From assembly GCF_000742475.1 (NCBI RefSeq), contig NZ_JQAJ01000002.1, positions 176,767 to 240,766 on the forward strand: 64,000 nt of DNA, given 5' to 3'. A program made the position numbers and the translations under genes. This DNA comes from Candidatus Hepatobacter penaei (GTDB lineage: Bacteria; Pseudomonadota; Alphaproteobacteria; Holosporales; Hepatobacteraceae). The notes below the pieces were generated by a model. The model made no database searches. It saw nothing but the letters and a program-made list of their open reading frames with translations, and had not been told where the DNA came from. This document shows, piece by piece, positions 44,472-54,384 of the stretch. How positions within the stretch are numbered: the first letter of the stretch is position 1; the number at the start of each line of letters is the position of its first letter.

Positions 44472-45128
44472 TTACCTCTTTTGGTAAAGGGGCAGATGGC
44501 ACACATAAGACAAAGGGCAGCCTTCAAACAAGGCACCACGCTTTTCTCCCTCAATCGCCAACACAGCCACAGCTCTCACGGTTCCCCCCACCTGGGTGAT
44601 AAGCTTTTTAGCCGCTTTGAGCGTCTCTCCCGTAGAGAGCACATCATCCACAAGCAAAACCTTTTTATGAGCCAAGCCTAACGCCTGATCTTCACGCACA
44701 TAAAGGGTTTTGGCCGTGGTGCTTGTGATGGGTTGCTAAGTCACCGCCGCCGCGCACCCGCCCTTATTCGTCCCGCGCAGCACATAAAAAAACACATGAG
44801 GATACTTTTGTTGAAGATAACGCACCAAAAAGGCCGCCCACACATTGGCCTTGTCACCGGGCACCACCACCCCATCGATCTCATGCCACCACGAAGCTTG
44901 CTCAAGGGCAGCCCCCAGCACACTGACAGAAGCCTGCATAAGGTCTAGATTATCCGCCATATCATATAAATAGACATAAGATAGATCCGTGCCCCGAATA
45001 GGTTTGAGAGGATAGTCTTTATGAAAAGACCCCACATGGACCCGGTGAATCTGCGGGGTTTGCGCTGGCAACGCCCACCATCCACCCACAAACACAAAAA
45101 ACACCGCCAACCTTAACAAACAGGACAT
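44472..45128 (-). pseudogene. Exported phosphoribosyltransferase-like gene with an in-frame TAG
   Basis: Two open segments in the same frame (45128-44736 and 44733-44472) are split only by TAG at 44736-44738. Read through, they give a 218-residue protein. It has a signal peptide (MSCLLRLAVFFVFVGGWW) and then an adenine-phosphoribosyltransferase-like fold: WHEIDGVVVPGDKANVWAA, YVLRGTN, and the PRPP-binding loop KVLLVDDVLSTGETLKAA. CAG to TAG is one transition. The stop lies in the flexible region before the PRPP loop, so the product ending there would be inactive. An exported phosphoribosyltransferase is itself odd. Suppression or readthrough is possible but unproven. Confidence 0.75.
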
Positions 45129-45273
45129 CCGGTTGCTCCGTCATAAAAATAAATAAATTCAATAGGTTATTATCATATGACCACCGTCTTTGATACAATT
45201 GCGTACCCCTTTTTTATCCCCATAAGCTATTACCCACCACACCTGTCTCACCCTTTCTCTCTTGCTCTCCACC

Positions 45274-45726
45274 ATGTCCCCTATCACCCTTTACCTCTCA
45301 AAGCCGCCTGACTTTTCTGCTGATGTCTCCGTCGTGGTGGGGTTTCTGGCTGTTAAGGATCACTACCTTTGCCTGCAAAAAAGCGCCCACGAGAAGGAAG
45401 CTTTTTTATGGGGCATCCCTGGCGGCAAAAAGAACCCCCATGAATCGCCTCCCCAAGCCCTTGTGCGAGAAATGGTCGAAGAAACGGGCATCACACTCAG
45501 CGAAGCATACCTCAGGCACGTCACGGACTGTTATGTCATGAAGCCCTCGTGGCGCTATACATGCCATATATTTTTTCAAGGTTTACCTGCAAGACCTTTG
45601 GTACGTCTTTCCCCCGAACATGTGTCTTATGCTTGGGTAACCCTTGCAGATATGAAAACAATGCCTTTGATAGGAGGTAGCCATGACGTCCTCGAGCTTT
45701 TTCAACAAAAAGTCTACAATACCTGA
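45274..45726 (+). CDS. Nudix hydrolase
   Basis: A 150-residue Nudix protein. The box is perfect: Gly51-x5-Glu57-x7-Arg65-Glu66-x2-Glu69-Glu70-x-Gly72, in GGKKNPHES...REMVEETGI. Nudix enzymes split nucleoside diphosphates linked to another group; the substrate is not readable. ATG 45274 is preferred to a TTG at 45262. Confidence 0.88.
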   Translation: MSPITLYLSKPPDFSADVSVVVGFLAVKDHYLCLQKSAHEKEAFLWGIPGGKKNPHESPPQALVREMVEETGITLSEAYLRHVTDCYVMKPSWRYTCHIFFQGLPARPLVRLSPEHVSYAWVTLADMKTMPLIGGSHDVLELFQQKVYNT

Positions 45727-45839
45727 TAAAGAAGAAGATAATTATAGGCAAATAAGGCAAGTATTAATTTTTTCTTTTTTTTGACATATTAGCATGCCTG
45801 TGTTAAGGCATTTTTAATTCTTTTTCCCCTTAAAAACAA

Positions 45840-47864
45840 ATGATTAAGAGGTTTATTGTCTTTTTGTGCCTGTTAAGTCACGCCCTTTATGGCGTGGATG
45901 TCATAAACATGAGCATCCTAGGAGAAGACGCGCCCTTCACCAAAGCCATCCGAGAAGCAGGCTTTGAAGAAGAGGCCTACCCCTCTCTTCATGCGGACGC
46001 AGATACGCTGTTATACCTAGGCGCACGCTCAGGTAAGCATAGCCTTTTTACACACCCAAGTTTTGAAAAAGCGCAGCGTTATCTTCAACAAAATCCTAGC
46101 ATTGTGGGAGACGCACTTTTTGGGGCCATTGTAGGTGTCAGTGCCGCGCGCTCGTGGGCCATCTTTTTTGGCAACGCCACCAACTTGCTTTTGATTCCCA
46201 ACTCTGCCGACCCGCGTCCTATGTATTGGGGTGTGATGGCAGCGATTTTGTTACCTGAAGTCTTTAATAATGCCCGCGTTATGCATACCTTACACACCCG
46301 AAATCCGCATACATCTTTATGTGAGGGACGGTTAACGCCCAGTCACAAGGCAATGAACGTCTTGAACTATACCTTATGCACCCTCTTTTTGGCTAAGTAT
46401 TTTAAAGTGTATTACACAGCTGCCTGGGGAGACAAGCTAAGTCATGGTGAGCGGCGTTCAGCAGATTGGGACTATTTCTTTGTGCTGTGCTATTTGTGGT
46501 CGAACTGGTGGAAAAAACACGCAATCCTTGACCATAAGATCCACATTATTAAAGATAAGTTTTTTGCCACGGAGCAAGATGAGCATCACGATCGCCACGT
46601 GATCCAAAAGCGTCTGGCAGACAGTTATCGCAAACTGCAACAAGGTTCAGACGTTCGTATGCTCACCTTCGCAACGAAGGTGACCAATATCAACCACCAC
46701 GCCGACAGCATCGAAAAACAACAGAAAGCCACGTTGGCACTCTTGGCGTATTTGTATCACTATGGACACAAACATGAAGAGATCAGCAAAAGTCAGCGTC
46801 AAGACAAGCCCGATTCATTAAAAGCTGCTGAGTTCATGGGTCGTGTGGCGGGCACCTTGCTTATGCCCGCCTCAACGTTAGGCGCCTATTATGCCATGGA
46901 CAGCATTTTGTCTTTGGTAGGCTTAAGAGAAGAGCACTATCACCATGATGATCACGATATGCAGGATCCCTTGGCGTGGACCTATGCCATCATCACATCG
47001 CTCTACTCAGGATTTGCTGGTTATCACGCAGGACCTGATTTTGCGCGCCATCTGTGGTGTCGCCATCATGGCAAAGACCCTAACTTATATACTGATCATC
47101 TTTCTTATTGGCCACAAAATTTTCGCGGCATTCGCGCCGTTATGGGGGGAGGCACGTCCTACCTTATCTCGTCTTTTCTGATGCTGCCCATTGCCGAGCT
47201 CTTGGCCAAACAGGTCCACGTGTTAGGAGGACCTTTGAGTTTGCGAAAAGCGCTGCTGCTCACCACAGCGCAATGGGGCATTATCATGGATACATCCTTT
47301 GTAGGGCCTCAATATCAAAACCTAATTGGCTATTTGGGGCGCGCTGCAGGTGGTGATAAATTAGGCACCATTAAAGATCACAGCCTCAAGATGATTGTCA
47401 ATCTTCACCAAGGCATTGAGCGCCTGGATGATGAAAAAATCACCATGCTCAAAAAAGCCCTTGATGCATGGGTACCTGATAATGCAGAAGCGCCCCCTAC
47501 ATCAGAAAACCCTCACACACCCCTTGCACCCGAACCTTCGCCCTTAGCAGAAACATGGATAGGCAGCAAGCCAGCAGAGGACACAGATAGCATCCATGCC
47601 CCCCTGTTGTCTGGTGACGATGAAGCTGAATCCGAGGCGAGTGAATTCTCTGGTGACGATCTTGATGAAGAATATAATCCTAGACCGAGGCGCTCATCTT
47701 CAGTATCAAGCCGCATTTATGAACAAATTTATGGGCGTGCCTATGGATTCTGGCAAAAAACCTATCACTGGTTTTTAGGCAGGCCTGTCCCCACGCGTCT
47801 AGCAAACAGGGTGAGGCACATCATGAAAGATCCACACGCGCCTGATAACGAATCAACCGAATGA
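45840..47864 (+). CDS. Large His-rich membrane protein, unknown
   Basis: A 674-residue protein that I do not recognise. It begins with a signal peptide (MIKRFIVFLCLLSHALYGVDV). Several hydrophobic segments follow, at about 92-112, 118-140, 178-195, 345-368, 388-402 and 440-465, separated by loops rich in His and Asp (for example EEHYHHDDHDMQD near 372-384), which could bind metal. From about residue 550 it is an unstructured Pro/Ser/acidic tail (APLLSGDDEAESEASEF, then RRSSSVSSR), ending in a short amphipathic part. A TTGACA lies about 60 bp upstream (45781). It stands alone. The tail composition resembles secreted or surface proteins of host-associated bacteria; function unknown. Confidence 0.7.
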   Translation: MIKRFIVFLCLLSHALYGVDVINMSILGEDAPFTKAIREAGFEEEAYPSLHADADTLLYLGARSGKHSLFTHPSFEKAQRYLQQNPSIVGDALFGAIVGVSAARSWAIFFGNATNLLLIPNSADPRPMYWGVMAAILLPEVFNNARVMHTLHTRNPHTSLCEGRLTPSHKAMNVLNYTLCTLFLAKYFKVYYTAAWGDKLSHGERRSADWDYFFVLCYLWSNWWKKHAILDHKIHIIKDKFFATEQDEHHDRHVIQKRLADSYRKLQQGSDVRMLTFATKVTNINHHADSIEKQQKATLALLAYLYHYGHKHEEISKSQRQDKPDSLKAAEFMGRVAGTLLMPASTLGAYYAMDSILSLVGLREEHYHHDDHDMQDPLAWTYAIITSLYSGFAGYHAGPDFARHLWCRHHGKDPNLYTDHLSYWPQNFRGIRAVMGGGTSYLISSFLMLPIAELLAKQVHVLGGPLSLRKALLLTTAQWGIIMDTSFVGPQYQNLIGYLGRAAGGDKLGTIKDHSLKMIVNLHQGIERLDDEKITMLKKALDAWVPDNAEAPPTSENPHTPLAPEPSPLAETWIGSKPAEDTDSIHAPLLSGDDEAESEASEFSGDDLDEEYNPRPRRSSSVSSRIYEQIYGRAYGFWQKTYHWFLGRPVPTRLANRVRHIMKDPHAPDNESTE

Positions 47865-47903
47865 ACACCTCTCCATGAGAAGGCACGGGTAAAAGATGAA
47901 CGT

Positions 47904-47991
47904 GGCGGAGAGAGAGGGATTCGAACCCTCGATACGTTGCCGTATACACGATTTCCAATCGTGCGCCTTCGACCGCTCGGCCACCTCTCCT
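47904..47991 (-). tRNA. tRNA-Ser (anticodon GGA)
   Basis: An 88-nt class II tRNA. Acceptor GGAGAGG pairs with TCTCTCC, the anticodon arm is CACGA-TTGGAAA-TCGTG, there is a long variable arm, the T arm is GAGGG-TTCGAAT-CCCTC, and CCA is encoded. Confidence 0.96.
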
Positions 47992-48096
47992 TACTCTTAA
48001 GGGTAATCTCTGTGACCAAGAAACACAAGAACACATCTTCATGCCTCATCGTTCGCGCCCCAAGAAGAGGACATCCTAAAACAGGACCTTGAGAGG

Positions 48097-50688
48097 CTAA
48101 GACGTCCCCTTGGCTGGTGTTTTGTCAAAAGCAAGGCGATTGTCTTTTATGACGCCCACAAAGTGGTCACCCTCTTTCAGCTCCCCTTGCAGCACCATTT
48201 CTGAAAAAGGGTTACGCACATGCACCTGCAACGCACGTTTGAGAGGTCGGGCCCCATAGGCCGGCTCATACCCTTGATCAGCAATCCATGTGCGTGCTTC
48301 GGGTGACAGCTCGAGGGTGACGCCCTTGTCTTTCAAAAGCGTCACGATGTGCTGAAGCTGGATATCCACCACAGCGTCCATATCTTTCCGTTGGAGACGA
48401 TGGAAGATCAAAATATCATCTAACCGATTCAAAAACTCGGGCCTGAATGTTTGGCGCACACTCTCCATCACACCTTTACGTATGGCTTCAGAAATGGCAT
48501 CCCCTTCAGGCACATCAGCCAGCAAGTGACTACCAAGGTTTGAGGTGAGTAAAATCACCGTGTTTTTAAAATCCACCACATGACCTTGGCTGTCTGTCAG
48601 GCGCCCGTCATCAAGCACCTGCAACAAAATATTAAACACATCAGGATGTGCTTTTTCCACCTCATCAAACAAAATCACCTGATAGGGGCGTCGACGCACG
48701 GCCTCTGTTAACGTGCCGCCTTCTTCATACCCCACATACCCTGGTGGCGCGCCCACCAAGCGAGATGCTGCATGCTTTTCCATGTATTCCGACATATCCA
48801 CCCGCAACAAGGCCCCTTCATCATTAAAAAGAAAGGCGGCTAACGCTTTGGCAAGCTCGGTCTTTCCCACCCCGGTGGGGCCTAAAAACAAAAAGGAGCC
48901 AAGGGGACGGTTCGGATCTGCCAGGCCTGCACGCGACCTTCGGATGGCCTGACTAACTGCCACAATGGCCTCGTCTTGACCCACCACACGTTTTTTCAAT
49001 GTGTCTTCCATGGTTAACAGCTTGTCTTGCTCGCCAGAAAGCATTTTGTCCACAGGAATGCCCGTCCATTTGGACACCACAGCCGCAATATCACGAGGGT
49101 GGATGACCTCTTTCAACAGAGCCGTCTCTTGCTCACGTTCAGAGTTTTTGAGTTTGGCCTCAAGATCAGGAATGGTGCTATACAAAAGCTCGCTGGCTTT
49201 GGTCAAATCCCCCTCCCGCTGCACCCGTGCTAAATCGTAACGCGCTTTCTCCAGTGACTCCTTCAGGGACTGAATCTGACCAATCTGCGCTTTTTCTTCT
49301 TGCCATTCAGCGGTCATTTTTTTGATCTTAGGCTCGAGATCTGCAATGTCGTCATTTAACGCAGCCAACCTCTTTTCAGATGCAACATCTTTTTCCTTTT
49401 TCAGGGCCTCATGTTCAATTTTGAGGTGAATCAGCTGACGCTCAAGGCGATCCAGGGCCTCAGGCTTTGAGTGCACCGACATTTTCAAACGAGATGCTGC
49501 TTCGTCCATAAGATCAATAGCCTTGTCAGGCAAAAAGCGGCCTTGAATATAACGCGCTGAAAGACGCGCAGCAGCCACAAGGGCACTGTCGGAAATGCGC
49601 ACGCCGTGATGAAGCTCATATTTTTCTTTTAGCCCCCGCAAAATGGAAATCGCCGCCTCAATGCTGGGCTCATCCACATACACAGTCTGAAAGCGCCTAG
49701 CCAGGGCGGCATCTTTTTCGATATATTGCCTATATTCATCCAAGGTTGTGGCGCCAATACAATGGAGCTCACCCCGGGCCAGCGATGGCTTAAGCATATT
49801 GGACGCATCCATGGCCCCATCTGTTTTACCTGCTCCAATCAACGTGTGCAATTCATCAATAAAGAGAATCATCGTACCATCGCTTTTTTTGATCGCCGTC
49901 AACACCGCCTTAAGACGCTCTTCAAATTCACCACGAAATTTGGCCCCCGCAATCAATGCCCCCATATCAAGAGAAACCAGCGTGATGTCACGCAACGTGT
50001 CAGGCACATCGCCCTGCACAATTCTCTGGGCCAACCCTTCCACAATCGCCGTTTTCCCCACACCAGGATCACCAATAAGAACGGGGTTATTTTTGGTGCG
50101 CCGCAATAACACCTGAATGGTGCGCCTGATTTCCTCATCCCGGCCAATAACAGGATCCAAACGCCCCTCACGGGCCATATCTGTGAGATTGGTTCCGTAT
50201 TTGTTGAGTGCATCATAGGTTGACTCTGCATTTTCTGACGACACGTTCGCACCTCCTCTCATTTGCTTTAGGAATGTTTCTGTTTTTTCCGGCGTCAACC
50301 CCACGCGCTGCAACACCTCTTGCGCAGGGCTCGGCACACACAAAAGCGCCAAAAACAGGGTATCAAGACTGATATAGTCATCACCATTTTTTTTAGCCAG
50401 CACCCCTGCCTCTTTCAACACATGGGCAAGCGAGGATGACATATACACGGTGTCGCCCTCACCCTGAACAGAGGGCAAGGCGTTAAGCTCTTTTTGCGTA
50501 AGCTTGGATAGATGAGTCACATATGCCGACTCATGATGACACAAAGAACCCACTAAGGCGTCTTCACTGTCTATGAAGGATTGGAGGAGGTGAATAGGCA
50601 CAAGATGCTGGTGCTTCAAACGAGAGGCGATCAGATGTGCACCTTCCACAATAGCACGGGCCCTTGATGTCATCGGCTCCACAGACAA
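48097..50688 (-). CDS. clpB: ATP-dependent chaperone ClpB
   Basis: An 863-residue disaggregase that pulls proteins out of aggregates with DnaK. It has the N-terminal repeat domain (1-145), AAA+ 1 with Walker A GDPGVGKT (206-213), the middle coiled coil (about 400-525), AAA+ 2 with [15 protein letters not shown], and the C-terminal [16 protein letters not shown]. The start is ambiguous: TTG 50688 follows AAAGGA, and ATG 50673 is in frame. It is 31 bp after the DUF4167 gene, an arrangement typical of alphaproteobacteria. Confidence 0.96.
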   Translation of the reverse strand: MSVEPMTSRARAIVEGAHLIASRLKHQHLVPIHLLQSFIDSEDALVGSLCHHESAYVTHLSKLTQKELNALPSVQGEGDTVYMSSSLAHVLKEAGVLAKKNGDDYISLDTLFLALLCVPSPAQEVLQRVGLTPEKTETFLKQMRGGANVSSENAESTYDALNKYGTNLTDMAREGRLDPVIGRDEEIRRTIQVLLRRTKNNPVLIGDPGVGKTAIVEGLAQRIVQGDVPDTLRDITLVSLDMGALIAGAKFRGEFEERLKAVLTAIKKSDGTMILFIDELHTLIGAGKTDGAMDASNMLKPSLARGELHCIGATTLDEYRQYIEKDAALARRFQTVYVDEPSIEAAISILRGLKEKYELHHGVRISDSALVAAARLSARYIQGRFLPDKAIDLMDEAASRLKMSVHSKPEALDRLERQLIHLKIEHEALKKEKDVASEKRLAALNDDIADLEPKIKKMTAEWQEEKAQIGQIQSLKESLEKARYDLARVQREGDLTKASELLYSTIPDLEAKLKNSEREQETALLKEVIHPRDIAAVVSKWTGIPVDKMLSGEQDKLLTMEDTLKKRVVGQDEAIVAVSQAIRRSRAGLADPNRPLGSFLFLGPTGVGKTELAKALAAFLFNDEGALLRVDMSEYMEKHAASRLVGAPPGYVGYEEGGTLTEAVRRRPYQVILFDEVEKAHPDVFNILLQVLDDGRLTDSQGHVVDFKNTVILLTSNLGSHLLADVPEGDAISEAIRKGVMESVRQTFRPEFLNRLDDILIFHRLQRKDMDAVVDIQLQHIVTLLKDKGVTLELSPEARTWIADQGYEPAYGARPLKRALQVHVRNPFSEMVLQGELKEGDHFVGVIKDNRLAFDKTPAKGTS

Positions 50689-50719
50689 TTATCCTTTAAC
50701 GCACAAGACTACGTTGATT

Positions 50720-51202
50720 TTAATCGATTTCTTGTTTCTTTTTAAAGGTTTTTTTCACCACTCGCTTCGCAGGAGGGCCCATCTTTGCCGCGGGTGATCT
50801 ATCTGCTTTTTCTTGATCTCCTGTGTCTGACGCAGCCGCGTCCCCTGTCACAAAGGACGGCAGGGTATCCGAAGCTTTTTCCTCCTCATGAGAGGAGGCT
50901 TCAAATGAAGCGTGTTCCTCTTTCTCTTGAGAAGCCATGCCCTGATCACCACCATGAGAGTTTCGCACTTGGGGTTTTGGACCCCTTAAACTGGCACTCA
51001 ACCGCCTGTAATGTTCGGCATATTGAAAAAATGTCTCGGCTTCGATCAGATCTCGCTGCGAAAGGGCATCTTTGCCCAAAGACATATACCGATCTGTCAA
51101 CTGTTGCGCACTGCCCCGCATTTTGCCGTTTGGACCGACGCTTTCCAAAACACTGTCCCGAGAAAAACGTCCGCTACGATGACTTTGTCCACTCCTACGC
51201 AT
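50720..51202 (-). CDS. DUF4167 domain protein
   Basis: A 160-residue protein with the alphaproteobacterial DUF4167 domain near the N-terminus: RGSAQQLTDRYMSLGKDALS and DLIEAETFFQYAEHYRR. The rest is a charged, disordered tail that ends in a basic cluster (KRVVKKTFKKKQEID). The function is unknown; it is usually next to prfA/prmC and clpB. ATG 51202 is preferred to a GTG two codons upstream. Confidence 0.88.
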   Translation of the reverse strand: MRRSGQSHRSGRFSRDSVLESVGPNGKMRGSAQQLTDRYMSLGKDALSQRDLIEAETFFQYAEHYRRLSASLRGPKPQVRNSHGGDQGMASQEKEEHASFEASSHEEEKASDTLPSFVTGDAAASDTGDQEKADRSPAAKMGPPAKRVVKKTFKKKQEID

Positions 51203-51395
51203 AGACACACACTACTCCAGATAATTTTGAGAAATCCCAACCGCAGCGGTCAGTGTAACAGAAAAACCGCAATCAAGAAACCCCTCCGCGCAAAGCCGCG
51301 CCCACCATATTTATGCATCAAACTCAACCCCTTTCAAGCAATTCATGACTTTATGCGCTGTTTTTGCTATGTATGAAACATAATATAAAAAATAG

Positions 51396-51647
51396 ATGAA
51401 TAGGGAGCATTTGGTGTACTATTTTTTTACGCTTGCCTTACTGGCTTTTTCATTGCACGCCACGTTTTTGTGGGCGGCCCCCAAAAAGGCGTGTCCTGCT
51501 AACTGTCACAATCATTGCTTAGAGCACAATATCGCTTGTCGCACCTCTGGCGGCACACACTGTGGACCAGATTATCAACACTGCGTGAAAGAGTGTGAAG
51601 CTTGTCATCGCCATCAAGAAACACAAAAACCTAAAAAATCCTTTTAA
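51396..51647 (+). CDS. Small exported eight-cysteine protein
   Basis: An 83-residue protein with a signal peptide (hydrophobic segment through LHATFLWA). The mature ~55 residues carry eight cysteines spaced C-x3-C-x3-C-x6-C-x7-C-x6-C-x3-C-x2-C, plus several His. This suggests up to four disulfides or a metal site. I do not know the family. Either ATG 51396 or GTG 51414 may start it; AGGGAG is placed for the latter. Confidence 0.6.
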   Translation: MNREHLVYYFFTLALLAFSLHATFLWAAPKKACPANCHNHCLEHNIACRTSGGTHCGPDYQHCVKECEACHRHQETQKPKKSF

Positions 51648-51676
51648 GATGCTCTGTCCTTTGCTATAGAACCCTC

Positions 51677-53062
51677 ATGGTTGATCACATTGACGTTGCC
51701 ATTATTGGGGGTGGCCCTGGCGGTTACAGTGCCGCCATCAGGGCTGCAGAGCTGGGTTTGAGCGCGCTGTGCGTTGAGCGTGAGGCGTGGGGAGGTACGT
51801 GCCTTCATCGTGGATGCATTCCGTCCAAAGCCTTGTTGCATCAGGCCCACGTTTTTTCTGAAGCACGCAGCCTCTCTGCCCATGGCGTCAAGGTGGAAGG
51901 GACGCCGACGCCCTCATCGCTACACAACGCCAAAAAGAAAGATATTGAGAACCTCCATAAGGGGCTCCACAGCCTTATGACAAGCAAAGGGGTCACCCTG
52001 ATGCACGGTGAAGGGCGCATTGAGAGGGCACAAAAACTGTGTGTCATCGCAAATGAAAAAAAAACATCCATTCGGGTCAATAAAGCCATCATCCTGGCCA
52101 CAGGCTCAACGCCTTTTGTGCCTAAAAATGTGAGCCTTGGAGACCACGTTTTATCCTCTGACGAGCTTTTATCTTTGGATCAAACCCCTCCCAGCCTCGT
52201 GATTGTGGGTGGCGGCTATATTGGCCTTGAGTTGGGCCTTTTTTGGGCGCGCATGGGGTCTTCGGTCACAATTTTAGAGGCGCAGTCCCGCCTTCTCCCC
52301 ACATTTGATGACGAGATTGTGCACGTGTTAACCCAATCACTTCTGGCCGAGGGCCTCCGCCTTGTGTTTGACACATCCATGGTATCCATAGAAAGAACAA
52401 AGAAAGGCGCATGCGTCCATGCCCAGTGCCGCGGCAACCCTGTGATGTATGAGGCGCATGATGTGGCGCTCGCGCTGGGACGTAAACCTTTGCTTGAGGA
52501 CAGCACATGTGGCCCGCTCTCCCTCACCCGTGATGAACAGGGGCGCGTTATGGTCAATGACACTTTTGAAACCAGCTGCCCCGGTGTGTATGCCATTGGC
52601 GATCTTATTCGAGGGCCCATGCTGGCTCACAAGGCTGAAAAAGAAGGACGCACCCTCATAGAAAGACTGTGTGGCCAGCCCAGCCAAATCAATGAAGCGC
52701 TGATCCCTTCCGTCATCTATACAGACCCGCAAATTGCTTCCGTCGGGTTGACGGCGCAAGAGCTCAAAAAGCTCGGGATCCCCTTTGTGCGTGGCAAAGC
52801 TTTTTTTGCGGCCAATGGGCGTGCGTTGGCAACAGGTCATCGTGATGGGTTGCTGATGATGTTGGCACACCCTCAAACCCACCATATTCTTGGCATTCAT
52901 ATTGTGGGCGCGCATGCGGAAACCCTGATCGGGGAAGGCATCCTGGCCATGAGCATGCAGGCAGGGGTGGGCGATATGGCCACCGCTCTTCACGCACACC
53001 CTACATTCAGTGAACTATATAAGGACGCAGCGCGCCACCTGTCTTCACAGCACCTATCTTGA
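51677..53062 (+). CDS. lpd: Dihydrolipoyl dehydrogenase
   Basis: A 461-residue flavoprotein, the E3 component of 2-oxo acid dehydrogenase complexes. It has FAD-binding IIGGGPGGYSAA (9-20), the redox disulfide Cys42/Cys47 in GGTCLHRGCIPSKALL, NAD-binding IVGGGYIGLELGLFW, and the C-terminal HAHPTFSEL with the catalytic His-Glu pair. No E1 or E2 genes are adjacent. It is followed by the DD-carboxypeptidase after about 145 bp. Confidence 0.95.
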   Translation: MVDHIDVAIIGGGPGGYSAAIRAAELGLSALCVEREAWGGTCLHRGCIPSKALLHQAHVFSEARSLSAHGVKVEGTPTPSSLHNAKKKDIENLHKGLHSLMTSKGVTLMHGEGRIERAQKLCVIANEKKTSIRVNKAIILATGSTPFVPKNVSLGDHVLSSDELLSLDQTPPSLVIVGGGYIGLELGLFWARMGSSVTILEAQSRLLPTFDDEIVHVLTQSLLAEGLRLVFDTSMVSIERTKKGACVHAQCRGNPVMYEAHDVALALGRKPLLEDSTCGPLSLTRDEQGRVMVNDTFETSCPGVYAIGDLIRGPMLAHKAEKEGRTLIERLCGQPSQINEALIPSVIYTDPQIASVGLTAQELKKLGIPFVRGKAFFAANGRALATGHRDGLLMMLAHPQTHHILGIHIVGAHAETLIGEGILAMSMQAGVGDMATALHAHPTFSELYKDAARHLSSQHLS

Positions 53063-53208
53063 TCACATGTCCCCAGACATGCCCAGTACAAGACGTGCCA
53101 TGTTTCAGATGACCACCAGCATGGTGTTCGCCCCTTTTGTCATCTTTATCTTGTCAAAGGCCGCAATTTTTTCGACAATGCTTTTCAAAAGAAGGATAAG
53201 CACGCTTT

Positions 53209-54372
53209 ATGTTCGGCAAGCACCATCACAAAACGGCCTTGCAGGGGTTCATCATCGGTGTAGCCTTTCTCTCTTCTGTGCAGTGTTTTGCCCACTTTTT
53301 TCCCCCTTTTCATACCCAGGCCAAGCAAGCCATTTTGTATGATATGGCGTCAGACATGGTGTTGTTTGAAAAGAAGGCTGATGAACGCATGGTGCCCTCT
53401 TCCATGACAAAGGCCCTTTTTGTCTATATTGTGTTTGAGAAAATGGCACAAGGCGACCTCTCTCCCCACACCTCTTTTCGTGTAAGCAAGCGCGCCCGCA
53501 GTATGCAAGGCTCACGCATGTTTCTTGAAAAAGGAAGCGCAATCCAGGCCTCGGATCTTGTGCGCGGCATCATTGTCACTTCAGGAAACGATGCCTGCAT
53601 CACCCTGGAGGAAGGGTTGTTTCCCATCCCTGAGTTAGCTGTCCAATTCATGAATCAGACGGCGCAAAAATTGGGCCTTCAGCAAAGCTTTTTTGTCAAC
53701 ACAACGGGCTGGCCTGATCAACGCCACTATTCCACTGCGCGGGACATCCTAACCGTCGGCATTCGCACCATTCGTGACTTCCCAGGCTATTATGCAGAGT
53801 ATTATGGTCAAAAACGTCTCAAACATAACAAAATCACCCAATATAACCGCAACCCCCTTGTGCATAGAGACATGGGGGATGGTCTCAAAACCGGCCTTAC
53901 CGAAAAGGGAGGCTATGGCCTTTTAGGATCATCCAAACAAAAAGGACGACGCCTTGTGTTTGTTGTCAATGGCCTCAAAAGTGAAACAGCCCGAGCGCTC
54001 ACCTCTTTTTCTTTGATCAAATGGGGCTTTGAGCATTTTCGGATCAAACGTATTTTTTCGGCCGGTGATGTTGTGGGGAAGGTCTTTATTCCTCAAGCCC
54101 GACAGGACGCCATTCCTGTCATGACCAACAAAGATATTAATGTTACCTATCCCAAAGGTTTTGAAAAGGAAATCAAAACAAAAATAGAAACCCATGATGT
54201 CAAAGCCCCCCTCACAAAGGGCACCCAGGTGGCTTCGCTCGTGATTTATTCTCCGGGATTAACACCCGCACGCACGCCCCTCTTTTGTCAGCATGATGTG
54301 CGCGAAATCTCTTTTTTCCAAAAAACCTTGCAGGCCATCAAAACCTTTTTGCTGTCTTGGTTTAAGGTGTAA
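53209..54372 (+). CDS. D-alanyl-D-alanine carboxypeptidase (PBP5/6 family)
   Basis: A 387-residue exported penicillin-binding protein that trims the last D-Ala from peptidoglycan side chains. Motif 1 is Ser65-Met-Thr-Lys68 (SSMTK), motif 2 is SGN in VTSGNDACI, and motif 3 is KTG in DGLKTGLT. A PBP5 C-terminal beta domain follows, then a C-terminal amphipathic helix (KTLQAIKTFLLSWFKV) that should anchor it to the membrane. AAGGATAAG is a good ribosome site before ATG 53209. It lies 12 bp before tmk. Confidence 0.93.
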   Translation: MFGKHHHKTALQGFIIGVAFLSSVQCFAHFFPPFHTQAKQAILYDMASDMVLFEKKADERMVPSSMTKALFVYIVFEKMAQGDLSPHTSFRVSKRARSMQGSRMFLEKGSAIQASDLVRGIIVTSGNDACITLEEGLFPIPELAVQFMNQTAQKLGLQQSFFVNTTGWPDQRHYSTARDILTVGIRTIRDFPGYYAEYYGQKRLKHNKITQYNRNPLVHRDMGDGLKTGLTEKGGYGLLGSSKQKGRRLVFVVNGLKSETARALTSFSLIKWGFEHFRIKRIFSAGDVVGKVFIPQARQDAIPVMTNKDINVTYPKGFEKEIKTKIETHDVKAPLTKGTQVASLVIYSPGLTPARTPLFCQHDVREISFFQKTLQAIKTFLLSWFKV

Positions 54373-54384
54373 AAGGTGATCGAC

